Origin: Methanomassiliicoccaceae archaeon UBA367
GTDB lineage: Archaea; Thermoplasmatota; Thermoplasmata; Methanomassiliicoccales; Methanomethylophilaceae
Length of the DNA: 6,175 bases
Assembly: GCA_002506255.1 (NCBI GenBank)
Contig: DAXF01000087.1
Span: forward strand, 6,376-12,550
Direction of reading: 5' to 3'
The position numbers and the translations under genes were made by a program. The notes beneath the pieces were generated by a model that worked only from the letters and a program-made list of their open reading frames with translations, was not told the DNA's origin and did not search any database. Position 1 is the first letter of the stretch, and every line of letters starts with the position of its first letter. Of this stretch, positions 5,675 to 6,175 are shown in pieces.

Positions 5675-6160
5675 ATGTCCGACATCAGGGATTTCGATGA
5701 GACTGACAGGCGCATAATCGAGCTCATGTGCGTTTCCAGTCAAGGTTCTTACAGGCAGCTGGCAAAGCAGCTGGGCATACACCCGACCACACTCATACAA
5801 AGGGTGAAGAACCTGGAATCCAAGGGGATAATCAAAGGCTACAGGGCCAAAGTGGATTACATGCGCATGGGCTTCGAGTTCATGGGGATAGTCCAGATAT
5901 ACGCAGAGGGCAACATCCTGAATGTACAGCAGGCCATTAAGGAGCTTCCTCAGGTCATCGGGGTGTTCGACGTGACCGGAGAATGCGATTCCGTCGCGTG
6001 GATAGCATGCACGGACAGGGATGAGTTCTCGGTAGCGGTGAAGAGCATACTGGAGATCGAAGGTGTGAAGAAGACCAATACTCTGGTCGTTCTTAACATG
6101 ATCAAGGACCCTTTCGATTTCGTTCCCGATGTGCACGGGAAAGCGGGTTCTCCCGAGTAA
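5675..6160 (+). CDS. Lrp/AsnC-family transcriptional regulator
   Basis: The product (161 aa) has the two-domain Lrp/AsnC layout. The N-terminal winged helix-turn-helix begins with DETDRRIIELM (residues 8-18) and has SYRQLAKQLGIHPTTLIQRVKNLESKGIIKGY (25-56), which covers the helix-turn-helix and wing. The C-terminal RAM domain (about 62-145) shows GFEFMGIVQIY, the VIGVFDVTGECDSVAWIAC segment that usually forms the effector and oligomer interface, and a final beta strand, TNTLVVLNMIKDP. Such proteins usually bind an amino acid and act as dimers or octamers; the effector here is unknown. The start at 5675 matches the family; an in-frame ATG at 5651 would add 8 basic residues, and the frame runs back to 5591 across the promoter. 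It is divergent from alaX, so autoregulation and control of alaX from the shared region are plausible. It ends in TAA. Confidence 0.92.
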   Translation: MSDIRDFDETDRRIIELMCVSSQGSYRQLAKQLGIHPTTLIQRVKNLESKGIIKGYRAKVDYMRMGFEFMGIVQIYAEGNILNVQQAIKELPQVIGVFDVTGECDSVAWIACTDRDEFSVAVKSILEIEGVKKTNTLVVLNMIKDPFDFVPDVHGKAGSPE

Positions 6161-6175
6161 GTATTTTAATATACG

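Noticed and set aside
5593..5727. Upstream extension of alaX by 45 codons
   Set aside because: It crosses the A+T-rich divergent promoter region and the start of the regulator gene. The family N-terminus matches the ATG at 5592.
1..6175. CRISPR array, insertion sequence, tRNA gene or defence system
   Set aside because: I saw no spaced direct repeats, transposase motifs, terminal inverted repeats or cloverleaf with a TTCRA loop. Every sizeable stretch is accounted for by housekeeping genes.

Overview
The window looks like chromosomal DNA of a euryarchaeon, most likely of the Thermoplasmata lineage. A methanogenic Methanomassiliicoccales-type organism fits best, because a hydrogenase maturation gene sits among housekeeping genes; the lineage is an inference. 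The archaeal assignment itself is firm. It rests on RadB, an archaeal NAC homologue, isopentenyl phosphate kinase with type 2 IPP isomerase and a GGPP-type prenyl synthase, an archaeal-type 5S rRNA, and TATA-box promoters about 26 nt from the inferred transcript starts. No mobile element, CRISPR array, tRNA or broken gene was seen. No stretch over 300 bases lacks a gene.

Layout, left to right. radB (2-661, +) runs convergently into a three-gene isoprenoid operon on the minus strand: ipk (3478-2696), fni (2699-1644) and idsA (1647-658). Each junction in the operon is a 4-nt ATGA stop/start overlap. The stops of radB and idsA also overlap, by 3 bases. Upstream of ipk on the same strand is a stand-alone 5S rRNA gene (about 3737-3613) with its own promoter and a T-rich end. 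Upstream of that are nac (4373-4017) and hypC (4011-3781), probably one transcript. Next is alaX (5592-4414), a long-form alanyl-tRNA editing protein. It is divergent from an Lrp/AsnC-family regulator (5675-6160, +), with an 82-bp A+T-rich region between them.

How the genes work together. IPK, Fni and IdsA are consecutive steps: isopentenyl phosphate to IPP, IPP to DMAPP, and condensation to the C15/C20 prenyl diphosphate used for archaeal ether lipids. NAC, AlaX and the 5S rRNA all serve translation. RadB serves recombination. HypC serves [NiFe]-hydrogenase maturation and is the odd member of its neighbourhood.

Regulatory pattern. nac appears to be leaderless: its TATA box lies about 26 nt upstream of the start codon, and ipk is probably similar. 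Genes inside operons (fni, idsA, hypC) carry recognisable Shine-Dalgarno-like sequences. The 5S promoter has the same 26-nt geometry, which fixes the rRNA 5' end. I found no convincing undescribed system. The points most worth a look are the isolated 5S gene, the nac-hypC pairing, the divergent alaX/lrp pair, and the two TAG stop codons if the organism encodes pyrrolysine.
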